DNA of 44,191 bases from Saprospiraceae bacterium. Its GTDB lineage: Bacteria > Bacteroidota > Bacteroidia > Chitinophagales > Saprospiraceae. Position numbers and translations under genes: made by a program. The stretch covers positions 1 through 44,191 of the forward strand of contig JAHDBH010000022.1 of assembly GCA_020630495.1 (NCBI GenBank), given 5' to 3'. Shown in pieces: positions 43,785 to 44,191 of this stretch. The notes beneath the pieces were generated by a model. That model did no database searches. It was not told the DNA's origin and worked only from the letters and a program-made list of their open reading frames with translations. Numbering within the stretch: the stretch's first letter is position 1; each line of letters opens with the position of its first letter.

Positions 43785-44191
43785 ATGAATGAATCAAAAA
43801 TAATCAACGGACTGAACGACTTACTCGCTAAGAATTACGACTCTGAGCGAGGATATGAAACAGCAGCAGAGAAAACCAATAATCAGGTCTTAGCTGCCTA
43901 CTTTAGAGGCAAAGCATCCAATAGATATACCTACGGACACCAAATCAAAGATATCATCCGAGAAATGGGCGGAGACATAGACAAGGGAACAAGCATTTCA
44001 GGAGACTTGCACAATACCTGGATCAATGTCAAGGCATTCTTTACAGGAAACTCAGATGAGTCCATACTCGATGAAGTAGAGACTGGTGAAGAAGCTTGTG
44101 TAGAAGAATACGACACTTTTCTTCAAAATCCAGAACTACCAGATAGTATCCGTAGAATCATCAGTTACCAAAGAGAAAATATAGCGAGAGC
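43785..44191 (+). CDS. PA2169-type four-helix-bundle protein, second copy, cut by window end
   Basis: The frame opens at the ATG at 43785 and runs past the window end without a stop; 135 residues are visible. It is helical, with NGLNDLLAKNYDSERGYETAAEK at the start, a GKASNRYTYGHQI helix, a central DLHNTWINVKAFF helix and EEYDTFLQ near the cut. It resembles the 28018 protein in layout and in residues such as Y-x-x-A near 25 and the E-x-G-x-x-x-x-x-E-Y segment. It adjoins a divergent general stress protein gene, 168 bp apart. Confidence 0.85.
   Translation, partial: MNESKIINGLNDLLAKNYDSERGYETAAEKTNNQVLAAYFRGKASNRYTYGHQIKDIIREMGGDIDKGTSISGDLHNTWINVKAFFTGNSDESILDEVETGEEACVEEYDTFLQNPELPDSIRRIISYQRENIAR

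Overview
The window looks like a chromosomal segment of a Bacteroidota bacterium, probably Saprospiria or a close relative. The evidence is a giant surface protein ending in a type B T9SS sorting domain, an aerotolerance (BatA-type) N-terminal domain protein, two DUF4199 membrane proteins, a TonB-dependent receptor with a carboxypeptidase-like N-terminal domain, few visible Shine-Dalgarno sequences, and promoter-like TAnnTTTG boxes. No rRNA, tRNA, CRISPR array, transposase or prophage is visible. Gene order is dense, with many 1-8 bp overlaps.

Layout. 1-536 is a non-coding mosaic of REP-like hairpins, a diverged direct repeat and GCACATT arrays. 537-4111 (minus) holds a small zinc-ribbon protein and a secreted Asp-box beta-propeller protein. 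4432-9360 is the T9SS-secreted repeat protein. 9502-15401 is a tight cluster: BatA-like protein, dihydroorotase-like protein without the usual metal ligands, two DUF4199 proteins, a GT2 glycosyltransferase and a GmhA-like sugar isomerase. 15467-21664 holds a thioredoxin-fold protein coupled to a RidA paralogue, QueE, a PD40 lipoprotein, an M28 peptidase with a PDZ domain, a nucleotidyltransferase and TesB.

21648-28476 reads as a stress and envelope region: AI-2E-family membrane protein, small proteins, Phage_holin_3_6-like protein, YtxH protein, ECF sigma factor, two divergent XRE regulators, a coiled-coil exported protein, small conserved proteins, a DUF697 protein and a PA2169-type four-helix bundle. 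A second PA2169-type gene runs off the right edge beside a general-stress flavin/PLP-fold protein.

Two metabolic modules stand out. 28533-31552 is an acetolactate-synthase-like ThDP enzyme overlapping a succinate-semialdehyde dehydrogenase. The arrangement and sizes recall the cyanobacterial 2-oxoglutarate decarboxylase/SSADH bypass of the TCA cycle. 31778-33380 is a divergent pair of crotonase-fold genes whose visible catalytic residues match enoyl-CoA isomerase (ECI1) and dienoyl-CoA isomerase (ECH1), the auxiliary enzymes for unsaturated fatty acid oxidation.

The strongest candidate for an undescribed system is 35498-43018: TonB-dependent receptor, YnjB-type binding lipoprotein, two permeases, an ATPase and a radical SAM enzyme with extra C-terminal cysteines, all on one strand with 1 bp gaps, overlaps or an 11 bp gap. 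It suggests import of an unknown ligand across both membranes, coupled to a radical SAM reaction.
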